DNA of 64,000 nt from Rhodospirillaceae bacterium (GTDB lineage: Bacteria > Pseudomonadota > Alphaproteobacteria > UBA828): contig PBVE01000023.1 of the NCBI GenBank assembly GCA_002728135.1, forward strand, positions 62,001-126,000. Direction: 5' to 3'. Positions 46,356 to 55,617 of the stretch are shown here, piece by piece. The notes below the pieces were generated by a model that saw nothing but the letters and a program-made list of their open reading frames with translations, ran no database searches and had not been told where the DNA came from. Numbering within the stretch: the stretch's first letter is position 1; each line of letters starts with the position of its first letter. The translations under genes and the position numbers were made by a program.

Positions 46356-46865
46356 TTACCCTTCTTTCTTAATTGAAAATCTAATGATGTTAAAAAGTAA
46401 GTAAATAGACAATATAAATGAGATTATTACGTTCCACGTTGCTAATGACAATCCAAAAATAGTCCAACTGATTGAATCACAGGCTGCACGCGGAGCTAAG
46501 TCAATTGTTTTACGCAGATCCTCAATAGAATCTGAAATGTTGAGGTTAGACAAACAATTACTTTCAAACAATTTTTGTTCGATTCCAACGTGATAAATTG
46601 CATAGCTTATTGTTGTAAGTAGTGCTAGTAAACAACAAGTAAGCATAACAATTTTGATTACTCTCTTATTTGTGAAAAAGCTAATAAATGCAAAGAGAAT
46701 CACAAAATAGTATGGGTAGCGTTGGATTAGACAAAGCTCACACGGTTCAATACCAGCTATATGTTCTATCAAGTATACAAACAGTAAAATTATCATTGAG
46801 CAAATGATTAGAACTAAAGCTGTATTGTGGAGAATTTGATCAATAAGTAATTTTAAACGCTGCAT
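46356..46865 (-). CDS. dsbB: Disulfide bond formation protein B
   Basis: A 169-aa membrane protein with four hydrophobic helices. The first redox pair is Cys42/Cys45 in PCELCLIQRYPYY and the second pair is Cys104 and Cys129 in the periplasmic loop. DsbB re-oxidises DsbA and passes electrons to ubiquinone. It overlaps the YqaA-like gene by one base. Confidence 0.93.
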   Translation of the reverse strand: MQRLKLLIDQILHNTALVLIICSMIILLFVYLIEHIAGIEPCELCLIQRYPYYFVILFAFISFFTNKRVIKIVMLTCCLLALLTTISYAIYHVGIEQKLFESNCLSNLNISDSIEDLRKTIDLAPRAACDSISWTIFGLSLATWNVIISFILSIYLLFNIIRFSIKKEG

Positions 46866-47446
46866 TACAAAACTCCGATAGCCAAGAAGGTGCCTGCTAG
46901 AGCTAATAAGACCAATAATATCACAAGTGCATAATGTCCTTTAAATAAACGTTGAATAGTAGGTCCAAAGTGCCAAAGAAGTGCAGCCAAAATATAAAAA
47001 CGTAGACCCCTACCTAAAATTGAACTCAACAAAAATACCCAAGGATCAAGAGCTAGAGCCCCGCTAGAAAATGTCACTAGCTTATAAGGGAGTGGTGTTA
47101 AACCTCCTGCAGCAACTATCCATCCACCCCAACGGTTATAGTATTCTTCAAATAAAGCCAATTTATCATTATAGCCATAAAATTCTATAAGTGGTTCTCC
47201 AAAACTTTCAAATAAATAATATCCAAGTGCATAACCAGCTAATCCCCCGGATACAGATGCAAGAGTACATACGCCTGCTATAAACCAAGCTTTCTCTCTC
47301 AATGCAAGAATCATTGGAATAAGCATAAGATCTGGTGGAATGGGAAAGACCGAGCTTTCAAAAAATGCTAATAAAATTAAAATCCAGATAGCAATTTTTT
47401 TTTCAGATTGTAGGATTATCCACTTGGAGAAGTTTTTCATCATCAA
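46865..47446 (-). CDS. YqaA/DedA-like (SNARE-associated) membrane protein
   Basis: A 193-aa membrane protein with the VTT/DedA-type pattern FPIPPDLMLIPMILALREKAW near residue 35, SVSGGLAGYALGYYLFESFG, and the re-entrant motif AAGGLTPLPYKLVTFSSGALAL. Family members may flip lipids such as C55-isoprenyl phosphate. Translationally close to dsbB. First gene of the leftward yqaA-dsbB-coq7 run. Confidence 0.87.
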   Translation of the reverse strand: MMMKNFSKWIILQSEKKIAIWILILLAFFESSVFPIPPDLMLIPMILALREKAWFIAGVCTLASVSGGLAGYALGYYLFESFGEPLIEFYGYNDKLALFEEYYNRWGGWIVAAGGLTPLPYKLVTFSSGALALDPWVFLLSSILGRGLRFYILAALLWHFGPTIQRLFKGHYALVILLVLLALAGTFLAIGVL

Positions 47447-47563
47447 ATTACTTCTGTAGGTGTTTGAATCAGTTTTTGCTAAAAAAATTAGTAACTAGAA
47501 TTTTATCCAAATAGTATTTTGTAGACTGTTGAGCTTGCATATATAATTGATTCAAAATTGTTG

Positions 47564-47650
47564 GCCCGTGTGGCGGAACTGGTAGACGCGGCAGACTCAA
47601 AATCTGCTCTGGGAAACTGGGTGGGGGTTCGAGTCCCTCCACGGGCACCA
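47564..47650 (+). tRNA. tRNA-Leu (anticodon CAA)
   Basis: An 87-base class II tRNA. The acceptor arm GCCCGTG pairs with CACGGGC, the anticodon stem GCAGA/TCTGC encloses the loop CTCAAAA with anticodon CAA, a long variable arm follows (TCTGGGAAACTGGGTG region), and the T arm contains GGTTCGAGTCC. A73 and the 3' CCA are encoded. Reads UUG codons. No integrase or att-like duplication was seen next to it. Confidence 0.97.
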
Positions 47651-47680
47651 CATCTTTGAACAACATATATGTATAAAAAG

Positions 47681-47707
47681 CAAATGTAGTTTTTTTATTT
47701 GTTTTTG
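47681..47707 (+). terminator. Possible weak terminator after tRNA-Leu
   Basis: CAAAT (47681-47685) and ATTTG (47697-47701) can pair across an U-rich loop and are followed by TTTTT. The stem is only five base pairs, so this is weak. The rest of the 257-base gap to the next gene holds a short direct repeat GGGTTAT and no other recognisable feature. Confidence 0.35.
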
Positions 47708-47907
47708 TAGTGAATTTCTCTTGTCAAAAATACCACTTTACTTTTGAGGGTTATAGTGACACTAGTCAGGGGTTATGTTGCTAAAATTATTAGATTTTTA
47801 ACATATAATTAAATAATTAAGTTACATAAGATATAGGTTTATTGGTTCCCAGATATGGGTAAAGAAACTTTAATGCTTAAAATAGCCCATCAAAGTATTG
47901 ATTGAGT

Positions 47908-48819
47908 ATGTCTACAAATCCTCAGCCTGAGTCCTGGAAGCCATCAGAAAACAATACCTTACGTGGTATACTTTTAATGTGTATCACTGCAGTTTTAATG
48001 TTTCCACTTTTAAACGCAACAGTAAAATTCTTAGTTTCTGAGTTTAGTGTTTGGCAAATTGTATGGGCAAGAGCTTTATTCCAATTTGCCTTCATGGTGA
48101 TACTTTTTGCACCAAAATCTGGTTTTATATCTTTATTTAGGACAGTGCACCCTGTACGACAAGGATTACGATCAGCCTTGCAGTTGCTTGCCATGGTATT
48201 TTATTTTTCAGCTCTTGAAGAAATTTCACTACCAACAGCAACTGCTATTGGGTTTACTGCACCTCTTATGGTTGTCGGTTTTTCAGTGCCATTACTTGGT
48301 GAAAGTGTTGGATTAAGGCGGTGGGGTGCTGTAATTATAGGTTTTGTAGGTGCTTTAATTATCATTCGGCCTGGTTCAGATATGACGGATTGGGCTACCT
48401 TATATGTTTTTGCTGGAGCTATTTGTTATGCTTTATATCAGGCTCTAACTCGTAGGGTCTCAGAAGGTGATGATCCTCCTGTAACTGCAGTTTATACTGT
48501 AGTTCTTGCTCTTATAGGTTCAAGTATCATTGCACCTTTTGATATGGCAATGCCATCAAGTTCAAATCAATGGTTGGCTTTTATTGGTTTAGGAGTAGCT
48601 GGAGCCCTAGGGCACTTTTTCCTAATTCGTGCTTACTCCATGGCACAAGCATCTATAATATCTCCTTTTGATTATGGGCAGTTGATAGGGGCTACCATTT
48701 TAGGATATTTAATTTGGGGAGATTTTCCTGATTTATGGACATGGGTTGGTGCAATTATTCTGGTTCTTAGTGGAATTTATGTGGCTCGACGAGAGAGTAA
48801 AGGGATAAAAGGTGGATAG
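47908..48819 (+). CDS. EamA-family (DMT superfamily) transporter
   Basis: A 303-aa inner-membrane protein with about ten hydrophobic helices in two EamA repeats (first around FPLLNATVKFLVSEFSVWQI, second around ALYQALTRRVSEGDDPP). The ATSIGFTAPL-like motif appears as TAIGFTAPLMVVGFSVPLLG, typical of S-adenosylmethionine or metabolite exporters of the RhaT/EamA group. Start ATG 47908; a TTG two codons earlier opens the frame. Substrate unknown. Confidence 0.9.
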   Translation: MSTNPQPESWKPSENNTLRGILLMCITAVLMFPLLNATVKFLVSEFSVWQIVWARALFQFAFMVILFAPKSGFISLFRTVHPVRQGLRSALQLLAMVFYFSALEEISLPTATAIGFTAPLMVVGFSVPLLGESVGLRRWGAVIIGFVGALIIIRPGSDMTDWATLYVFAGAICYALYQALTRRVSEGDDPPVTAVYTVVLALIGSSIIAPFDMAMPSSSNQWLAFIGLGVAGALGHFFLIRAYSMAQASIISPFDYGQLIGATILGYLIWGDFPDLWTWVGAIILVLSGIYVARRESKGIKGG

Positions 48820-48880
48820 TTTATTATTATAAGAATATAAATATAAATCAGGCAGTTTTCTATGAGGGCATGATTAAAAA

Positions 48881-49468
48881 ATGATTTTGAAAAAAATTTC
48901 AAAAAGGTCTTTTTTTAGACTGTATAGCTTGTTTATTGTACTTTTCTTAGGGATTATTTTTTCAATAGGAGTTAATATGAATTCAGTTTCATCTAATGAT
49001 GATATCAATCAGAATACCTTATTTTTGGAACTCAAAGACGGCATTGTAACTATAGAGATGTTGCCTGAAATAGCTCCAAAACATGTACAAAGAATCAAGG
49101 AGCTTGTAAGATCAGGCTTTTATGATGGACTTTTTTTTCATAGAGTTATTGACGGATTTATGGCCCAGACCGGTGATCCAAAAGGAGATGGTACTGGTGG
49201 TTCAGGAAAGAATTTAGAGGCAGAGTTCTCAGATGAGCCACATGTTCGTGGAATACTTTCTATGGCTAGGGCTCAAGACCCAAACAGTGCTGATAGCCAG
49301 TTTTTTATTGTATTTCAGGATTCTAATTGGTTAGACGGACAATATACAGTTTGGGGCCGTGTTACCGAAGGAATGGAGTTTGTGGACTTGATTAAGCGTG
49401 GAGATGGCCAAAATGGTCAGGTAAATGATCCAGATAAAATAATAAGTATGCGTATGCATAAAGGTTAG
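48881..49468 (+). CDS. Cyclophilin-type peptidyl-prolyl isomerase, exported
   Basis: A 195-aa protein with an N-terminal membrane segment (about residues 12-30) and a cyclophilin domain: FFHRVIDGFMAQTGDPKGDG, GILSMARAQDPNSADSQFFI, QYTVWGRVTEGMEFVD. The core active-site Arg, Phe and Gln are present. It should help proline isomerisation during folding of periplasmic proteins. It follows the EamA transporter by about 60 bases. Confidence 0.94.
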   Translation: MILKKISKRSFFRLYSLFIVLFLGIIFSIGVNMNSVSSNDDINQNTLFLELKDGIVTIEMLPEIAPKHVQRIKELVRSGFYDGLFFHRVIDGFMAQTGDPKGDGTGGSGKNLEAEFSDEPHVRGILSMARAQDPNSADSQFFIVFQDSNWLDGQYTVWGRVTEGMEFVDLIKRGDGQNGQVNDPDKIISMRMHKG

Positions 49469-49507
49469 TTTTTGATTATAAACTTGGATAAGGGTAATTA
49501 TTAATTT

Positions 49508-50287
49508 TTAGAAAGTGTGAGAAAATCTTCCGCCGTCGATTAATATATTTTGTCCTGTGATGTAGCCCGCTTGAACACTACAGAGAAATGTGCAGGTTTC
49601 ACCAAACTCTGATGCAGTTCCAAATCGTTTTGCAGGTATTGAATTTGATCTTTCTATTATAATTTCTGATTCTTTTCGCCCAGATTTAATAGCACTTTGC
49701 TTTGTAGAATTTTTAAGTCTATCAGTATCAAATAATCCAGGCAGTATGTTGTTAATAGTTACATTATGTTGAGCAAATTGCGGAGTTATACCGGCTAGGT
49801 AAGCTGTTAGACCAGCACGTGCACCACTTGATAAATCTAGGCCTTCCATGGGCATTTTTACCGAAAGAGATGTTATATTAACTATCCTTCCAAATTTACG
49901 TGATGCCATTCCATCGATCACAGCTGATATTAACTCAATTGGTGTTATCATGTTCATGATTAAGCCTTCGATCATATCATTACGTTTAATTTCTCGATAA
50001 TCTCTAAAAGGTGGGCCTCCATTATTATTAATCAAAATATCTGGATTTGGACATGCCTATAGCAATGTATATTGACCTTCTGTAGTGCATAAGTCTGCAA
50101 GAACAGGGGTAACTTTAACTTCAGAATTTTCTTTTATATAAGAGGTTGTTTCATCTAAGGCATCAGAATCTCTGCCATTTATAACTACATTAACACCATT
50201 TCTTGCTAGTGATTCTGCACATCCTCTCCCTAGTCCTCTACTGGATGCACATATGATTGCTGTGAGGCCAGAAATACCAAGATCCAT
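49508..50287 (-). pseudogene. SDR-family oxidoreductase interrupted by one in-frame TAG
   Basis: Two open segments, 50287-50060 (TAIICASSRGLGRGCAESLA) and the downstream part ending at 49508, are in the same frame and separated only by TAG at 50057-50059. Read through, the product is 259 aa and continuous: GQYTLL, stop, ACPNPDILINNNGGPP. The family lacks the usual Tyr-x3-Lys and has LSSGARAGLTAYLAG instead, as in a known FabG-like subgroup. A ribosome could restart at ATG 50035, but the result would lack the nucleotide-binding half. Probably a recent nonsense mutation. Confidence 0.85.
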
Positions 50288-50455
50288 ATTTTACCATCCA
50301 TCTTTGAACAAAATTAATCAGTTCTATAAAACTGAAATAAAAAATTATAGATAAAGTATTAAAATGATTTAACATTTCTAGTTTTTGAACTAATAGCTGT
50401 CTATAGGAAAATATTTTTTTATAGCTATTATCTTGATTTAAAAAGGATAGTTTAT

Positions 50456-52150
50456 ATGGGAACCTTAAAATCTAGCTATTGTTCTGGAATAAGCAAGCAA
50501 TCACTGCTTGGTCACACAATTGGCCAACAGTTAGATATAACATCAACGAGGTTCCCTGAGGATACTGCTATAATCTCTAAACATCAAGAATTTCAAGCAA
50601 CTTGGTCTGAACTGAGACTTTTAGTTGATGAATTTGCTGCAGGGCTTTTAGGTCTAGGATTAGACAGAGGTGAGAGAATAGGTATTTGGTCACCTAATAA
50701 TTTAGAATGGACAGTAGTACAATTTGCTGCAGCTAAAGCTGGCTTGATATTAGTTAATATTAATCCTGCATACCGAATATCAGAACTAGAATATGCATTA
50801 AAGAAGGTTCAATGCAAAGCGTTAGTTACGGCAGAATATTTTAAAAGCACTAACTACATAAAAATGCTCTACGATTTAATACCAGAGCTTGAAACTTCTG
50901 AAATAGGAAAATTAAAGTCTAAAATTTTTCCTAACCTTAATTTGATAATTCGCCTAGGTACAGATGAATCGCCTGGTATGCTTAATTATTCTAGGGTTCC
51001 AGTATATGGATCTTCATTGGAAAAAAGCAAATTAAAAGAATTATCATCAAAAATCCAATTTGATGATCCCGTGAATATTCAATTCACAAGTGGAACAACA
51101 GGTTATCCAAAAGGTGCGACACTTACACACCATAATATTTTAAATAATGGTTATTTTAATGGACAAACACTAGGCATTTCTAATGAAGATAAAGTTTGTA
51201 TACCTGTGCCACTATATCATTGTTTTGGAATGGTGATGGGAAACTTAATGTGTCTAGCTTTTGGTGCAACCATGGTGTACCCCAGTGCAGGGTTTGAACC
51301 TAGAGAAGTTTTGAAGACTATTAATGAAGAAAAGTGCACTATCTTATATGGTGTCCCAACTATGTTTATTGCTGAGTTAGACCATCCAGATTTCAAAACA
51401 TTTGACCTTTCAAGTCTTCGAAGCGGTACTATGGCAGGGTCTACTTGTCCTATAGAAATAATGAAACGTGTAATGGTTGATATGAATATGGAGGGAGTCA
51501 CTATCGCGTATGGCATGACGGAGACAAGCCCGGTTTCTTTTCAGTCTTCACTTGATGACTCCGTAGATAAGAGAGTTTCTACAGTGGGAAGAGTGCATCC
51601 TCATGTTGAGGTGAAAGTTGTTGATGACGATGGTGCCATAGTCCCAATAGGAGTGACAGGAGAATTGTTAACTAGAGGTTATTCAGTGATGCTTGGCTAT
51701 TGGGATGATATTGAAAAAACTGAAGAGGCGGTGGACTCTAATGGTTGGATGCACACTGGGGATTTGGCAACCATTGATATAGATGGGTATTGCAGGATAG
51801 TTGGAAGAAGTAAGGATATGGTTATCCGCGGCGGGGAAAATATTTATCCACGTGAGATTGAAGAATTCTTTTTTAGAAATTCAAAAATAAAAGATGTACA
51901 GGTAATTGGTGTTCCCGATGAACGCTATGGAGAAGAATTGTGCGTATGGATTAAATTACACGATGGAGAAAATTCAAATAGTACAGAAATGAGATCATTT
52001 TGTGAGGGTAAAATTGCACACTTTAAAATACCTAGATATGTCGAGTTTGTAGACTCCTTCCCCATGACTGTGACGGGTAAAATACAGAAATATAAAATGC
52101 GTGAGATTATGATAAAAAAACTAGATAATCTTAGTGACAGTTCTGATTAA
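50456..52150 (+). CDS. AMP-dependent fatty acyl-CoA synthetase (ACSF2/FadD-like)
   Basis: A 564-aa adenylate-forming ligase. The motifs are [71 protein letters not shown] and the catalytic lysine in [11 protein letters not shown]. The sequence style matches the medium/long-chain ACSF2 group. AAGGA lies before the ATG. It ends before a bidirectional terminator shared with the amidase gene. Confidence 0.92.
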   Translation: MGTLKSSYCSGISKQSLLGHTIGQQLDITSTRFPEDTAIISKHQEFQATWSELRLLVDEFAAGLLGLGLDRGERIGIWSPNNLEWTVVQFAAAKAGLILVNINPAYRISELEYALKKVQCKALVTAEYFKSTNYIKMLYDLIPELETSEIGKLKSKIFPNLNLIIRLGTDESPGMLNYSRVPVYGSSLEKSKLKELSSKIQFDDPVNIQFTSGTTGYPKGATLTHHNILNNGYFNGQTLGISNEDKVCIPVPLYHCFGMVMGNLMCLAFGATMVYPSAGFEPREVLKTINEEKCTILYGVPTMFIAELDHPDFKTFDLSSLRSGTMAGSTCPIEIMKRVMVDMNMEGVTIAYGMTETSPVSFQSSLDDSVDKRVSTVGRVHPHVEVKVVDDDGAIVPIGVTGELLTRGYSVMLGYWDDIEKTEEAVDSNGWMHTGDLATIDIDGYCRIVGRSKDMVIRGGENIYPREIEEFFFRNSKIKDVQVIGVPDERYGEELCVWIKLHDGENSNSTEMRSFCEGKIAHFKIPRYVEFVDSFPMTVTGKIQKYKMREIMIKKLDNLSDSSD

Positions 52151-52218
52151 TAGATTATCGAGTTTATTTCTTGACCAATATTTTTGTTGATTAATTTAAC
52201 TATTTATAAAAAAAATAG

Positions 52219-52256
52219 AACAGAGACTTTCCTTTAAGCCTCTGTTCTTTCTTTTT
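52219..52256. terminator. Bidirectional intrinsic terminator between acyl-CoA synthetase and amidase
   Basis: AACAGAG (52219-52225) pairs with CTCTGTT (52240-52246), with an inner CTT/AAG extension, and is followed on the plus strand by a T-rich tract. On the minus strand the same hairpin is followed by a run of T (complement of the A run at 52208-52215). It lies between the two convergent stops, as expected. Confidence 0.8.
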
Positions 52257-52273
52257 AATAATTGGTAATTATT

Positions 52274-53809
52274 CTATTTTTTTTTCTTTACTTTTGCTTT
52301 TTTCTCGAATGCTCGAGCAGCTTGAAGAACTGTAGCATCATCATATCTCTTGCCTACTATCATCATTCCAATAGGAAGCCCACTTGACGAAAAACCACAA
52401 GGAATAGAGATTGCTGGGTGTCCAGAACAGTCAAAAGGTGCGGTGTTACGTAACATATTCAATGCACTGTCAACATACTCTTCTCTGCTACAATCAGGTG
52501 CAGGAAGCTTAGTGGCAGTTTGAGGAAGAGTTGGCAAAATAATCACGTCAAAGTCTTCCAAAATTTCATCATAAGAATTACGGAGTTTACGACTTAGATT
52601 TTGAGCTTTAGCATAATAATGGCCATTGTAATTTCTATGCATATACTCACCTAACATCATAACTGTTTTTACAGTTTCTGATAAATCATTTGGCCTTGAA
52701 CGCCAGCCCTTAGCATAAGCATCAAGAAGTGAAGTGGTATAATAACCCTCCCAATTAGTTCCAAATCCATTTCCTTTTAACATCAATTCTGTTGCACCTT
52801 CTACAGCAATTGCATTCCAGATATGAAACCCATCTAAATGGATAGGTATAGAAACTTCTTTCACTATTGCACCTAATGACTTAAATGAACGAGCAGCAGA
52901 GCGTACTTTTTGATCAACAATTTTTTCGCTTTCGGGGTGACCAAATCCTTCTTTGAGAATTGCAATTTTCATTCCGTTAACGCCCTTGGAAAGAGCCTTT
53001 ACATAGTCCTGTGTTCTACAATCAATTTGTCTTGGGTCTTGGCCGTCTGATCCAGCTATAGCCTGAAGAAGAAGTGCGGCATCTGTTACATTCTTAGTCA
53101 TTGGGCCAGTATGATCTAAAGTCATTTCGATTGGAAAAACTCCTGTGTAGGGCACGAGTCCATGAGTTGGTTTATGACCTACAATGCCTGACCAGCAGGC
53201 GGGAATTCTAATTGATCCTCCTTGATCTCCTCCCATTCCCATATCAGCCTCACCGATAGCGACTAGCACGGCACTTCCTGCAGATGATCCTCCTGCTGAA
53301 TACCCTCTTTTGTGAGGGTTTTCTACCATCCCTGTAGCCGTAGTTGCACTACCTCCATCAAAACAAAGATTAGTATTGGCAGCTTTTCCTATAATTGTTC
53401 CTCCTGCATCAAGAATCCGAGTAACTACAGTTGCATCAACATCTGGAACAAAACCTTCAAGAACCATAGAGCCATTCATCATTGGAACTCCTGCAAGACA
53501 AATATTATCCTTCAGAACTATAGTTTTTCCTGATAGTAAGCCTCTAGTCTTTCCTTTAACTTTTGATTTCCAGTACCAGGCGTTATAAGGGTTTTCTTCG
53601 GGTGGAGGCCTATATCCTGTTGTTCGTGGATATTTTACCTCAAGTTTTGGTTCAGCTAAATCATCAAGTCTGTCATAGGATGCAACTGTACCAGCCATCA
53701 GACCTTGATAACTTTCTGCATCTTCTATTGATAAGTTCAAACCAAAATCGTCAGCTATATCAAGGACTTCATCAATAGTGGGTGTTCTTACTGTTGGAAA
53801 CTTTGCCAT
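52274..53809 (-). CDS. Amidase (amidase signature family)
   Basis: A 511-aa amidase-signature enzyme. The catalytic Lys lies in SGKTIVLKDNICLAG, the cis-Ser in RGYSAGGSSAGSAVLVA, and the nucleophile Ser in GGDQGGSIRIPACWSG. The C-terminus ends in a Lys-rich tail (KKAKVKKKK). ATG 53809 is chosen because GGGAGGAACCT directly precedes it; the frame extends to 53830. GatA, by contrast, would sit with gatB/gatC, which are not here. Substrate unknown (aliphatic or aryl amides). Confidence 0.92.
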   Translation of the reverse strand: MAKFPTVRTPTIDEVLDIADDFGLNLSIEDAESYQGLMAGTVASYDRLDDLAEPKLEVKYPRTTGYRPPPEENPYNAWYWKSKVKGKTRGLLSGKTIVLKDNICLAGVPMMNGSMVLEGFVPDVDATVVTRILDAGGTIIGKAANTNLCFDGGSATTATGMVENPHKRGYSAGGSSAGSAVLVAIGEADMGMGGDQGGSIRIPACWSGIVGHKPTHGLVPYTGVFPIEMTLDHTGPMTKNVTDAALLLQAIAGSDGQDPRQIDCRTQDYVKALSKGVNGMKIAILKEGFGHPESEKIVDQKVRSAARSFKSLGAIVKEVSIPIHLDGFHIWNAIAVEGATELMLKGNGFGTNWEGYYTTSLLDAYAKGWRSRPNDLSETVKTVMMLGEYMHRNYNGHYYAKAQNLSRKLRNSYDEILEDFDVIILPTLPQTATKLPAPDCSREEYVDSALNMLRNTAPFDCSGHPAISIPCGFSSSGLPIGMMIVGKRYDDATVLQAARAFEKKAKVKKKK

Positions 53810-54013
53810 AGGTTCCTCCCTAAATCTCATTTATATTTTCACAAAAATAACTAATCACCCTAAGGTTTATATAAGTGTAATATTTAATTAGTCGTTATAA
53901 CTAGTGATTTTTGTTAATGTTCTAAAAAATAATTTTTTCATTGTTTAAGTTTATTTTTATGTGGATTGAATCAGAATCATTCATTGCTATTTATTACAAC
54001 TAAGGAGAGGTGA

Positions 54014-54463
54014 ATGGAAAATAAAAAATCAAATAACATTCATCCAATTACATTTTTTGAAGATTTACGAGAGGGTATGAGTGCTGAATATACTCGCCTC
54101 GTTACACAGCGAGATATAGAATTATTTGCTGAACTAACTGGTGATAATAACCCCATTCATCTTGATTCTAATTTTGCAGAGAGTTCTATTTTTAAAGGCC
54201 GAATTGCACATGGTATGCTTATAGCATCGTTTATTTCTACAGTGATTGGAACTAGAATGCCAGGACCAGGCTGCATTTATCTTGATCAATCTTTAAGATT
54301 TTTATCACCTCTGCAACCCGGTGAAAGGGTTACAGCTAGTGCAAAAGTTATTGAATTACATACAAAAAAATGTCGTGCAACATTTCAGACTATTTGTAGA
54401 GTTGATGCCAGAATTTTAATAGATGGAACTGCCTTAATTCAAATTCCATCACGCAAATTGTAG
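54014..54463 (+). CDS. MaoC-like (R)-specific enoyl-CoA hydratase
   Basis: A 149-aa hotdog-fold protein. The hydratase-2 motif reads FAELTGDNNPIHLD near residues 35-48, with Asp and His as catalytic residues, followed by FKGRIAHGMLIASFIS. It resembles PhaJ, which supplies (R)-3-hydroxyacyl-CoA from beta-oxidation. AAGGAGAGG lies before the ATG. It is single, with about 180 bases upstream and 134 downstream; the downstream gap holds a 6-bp hairpin (54515-54533) without a T tract. Confidence 0.9.
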   Translation: MENKKSNNIHPITFFEDLREGMSAEYTRLVTQRDIELFAELTGDNNPIHLDSNFAESSIFKGRIAHGMLIASFISTVIGTRMPGPGCIYLDQSLRFLSPLQPGERVTASAKVIELHTKKCRATFQTICRVDARILIDGTALIQIPSRKL

Positions 54464-54597
54464 ATAGAAATAGATACATGAGTAAGGTATTAAAAAATGA
54501 TAACCTTGCTAGGACTAGTTTTTGAGGAACTAGAGGTCTATTCTCCGCCAACAAATTTTAATTATTTTAACATTTTAATTGGAGTGACCGCGGAATC

Positions 54598-55617
54598 ATG
54601 CGGATTTTTCGTTATTGGAATAATATAGATCATAAGGCCCATGGTGCAGTGATTGCTGTGGGGAACTTTGATGGTGTGCATTTAGGCCATGGTAAGGTTA
54701 TTTCTAAAGCTGCTGAAATTGCTCGGGAAGAGGGAGCAGCCCTTGGTGTGATGACTTTTGAACCCCATCCAAGGGAATTGCTCAGTAAATCTAACGAGCC
54801 TTTCCGTTTGACCCCCTTTAGGGCAAAAACAGAGGCAATAGCTTCTCTGGGTGTTGATATAATTTATGTTCTTAAATTTAATCAGGATCTAGCAAATTTG
54901 GAAGCTCAGGATTTCATAAAAAATGTTTTGGTTGAAGGCTTAAGGGCAAAGCATATAGTTGTAGGTTATGATTTTGCCTTTGGGTCGGGTCGTAAGGGTG
55001 AAATTAACCTTTTAAAAGAAAAATCTTCAACAGGAGAATTTAAGGTAACTAGTGTGGAAAAGGCTGAAGATGAAAATGGACCTTTCTCAGCTAGTGCAGC
55101 ACGACAATATATCAAATTAGGTGATGTCAAATCAGCTCAATCAATATTAGGGCGACCATGGCAAGTTTTAGGAAGAATTAGATATGGTGATCAAATTGGC
55201 CGTTCACTTGGATTTCCAACAGCCAATCTCTCTGTCAAAAATATCCTTAAGCCAAAATCTGGCATTTATGCAGTATGGGCTGGTATTGGAATTAAGGAAT
55301 CTGACCAGAATATAAAAATTGACTGGCAACCTGGAGCGGCATATGTAGGAAGGCGGCCAACTTTTGATAAATCAGAAGAATTGCTTGAGGTTCATTTACT
55401 TGATTTTAATTACCAAATTTATGGACAATTACTCAGGGTGGCATTTATTTCATGGATTCGGGGTGATGAAAAATATGAAAATTCAGAGGACCTAAAAAAA
55501 CAGATGTATCTTGATTGTCAACATGCTAGAGCTATTTTGGCAGAATCATCGCCTCCATCTAATACATTACATGATTTAATTTCCATAGATAATACAACCA
55601 CTAGAGTAGATCAATGA
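54598..55617 (+). CDS. ribF: Bifunctional riboflavin kinase/FAD synthetase RibF
   Basis: Makes FMN and FAD from riboflavin (339 aa). The adenylyltransferase half has [14 protein letters not shown] near residue 23 and the C-terminal flavokinase half has [13 protein letters not shown] followed by GIYAVWAG. It starts the rightward run ribF-ileS-lspA. Its last four bases overlap the ileS start (ATGA). Confidence 0.96.
   Translation: MRIFRYWNNIDHKAHGAVIAVGNFDGVHLGHGKVISKAAEIAREEGAALGVMTFEPHPRELLSKSNEPFRLTPFRAKTEAIASLGVDIIYVLKFNQDLANLEAQDFIKNVLVEGLRAKHIVVGYDFAFGSGRKGEINLLKEKSSTGEFKVTSVEKAEDENGPFSASAARQYIKLGDVKSAQSILGRPWQVLGRIRYGDQIGRSLGFPTANLSVKNILKPKSGIYAVWAGIGIKESDQNIKIDWQPGAAYVGRRPTFDKSEELLEVHLLDFNYQIYGQLLRVAFISWIRGDEKYENSEDLKKQMYLDCQHARAILAESSPPSNTLHDLISIDNTTTRVDQ

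Noticed and set aside
47469-47666. 65-codon ORF on the minus strand across tRNA-Leu
   Set aside because: It is the antisense of a well-formed tRNA gene and carries no protein-like pattern; such frames arise over tRNAs by chance.
47651-47907. tRNA-Leu 3' flank as an integration site
   Set aside because: No integrase gene or repeat of the tRNA 3' end was found nearby; neighbours are ordinary chromosomal genes.
54464-54597. Possible FMN riboswitch or terminator before ribF
   Set aside because: There is a 6-bp hairpin (54515-54533) but no FMN aptamer core and no T tract after it.
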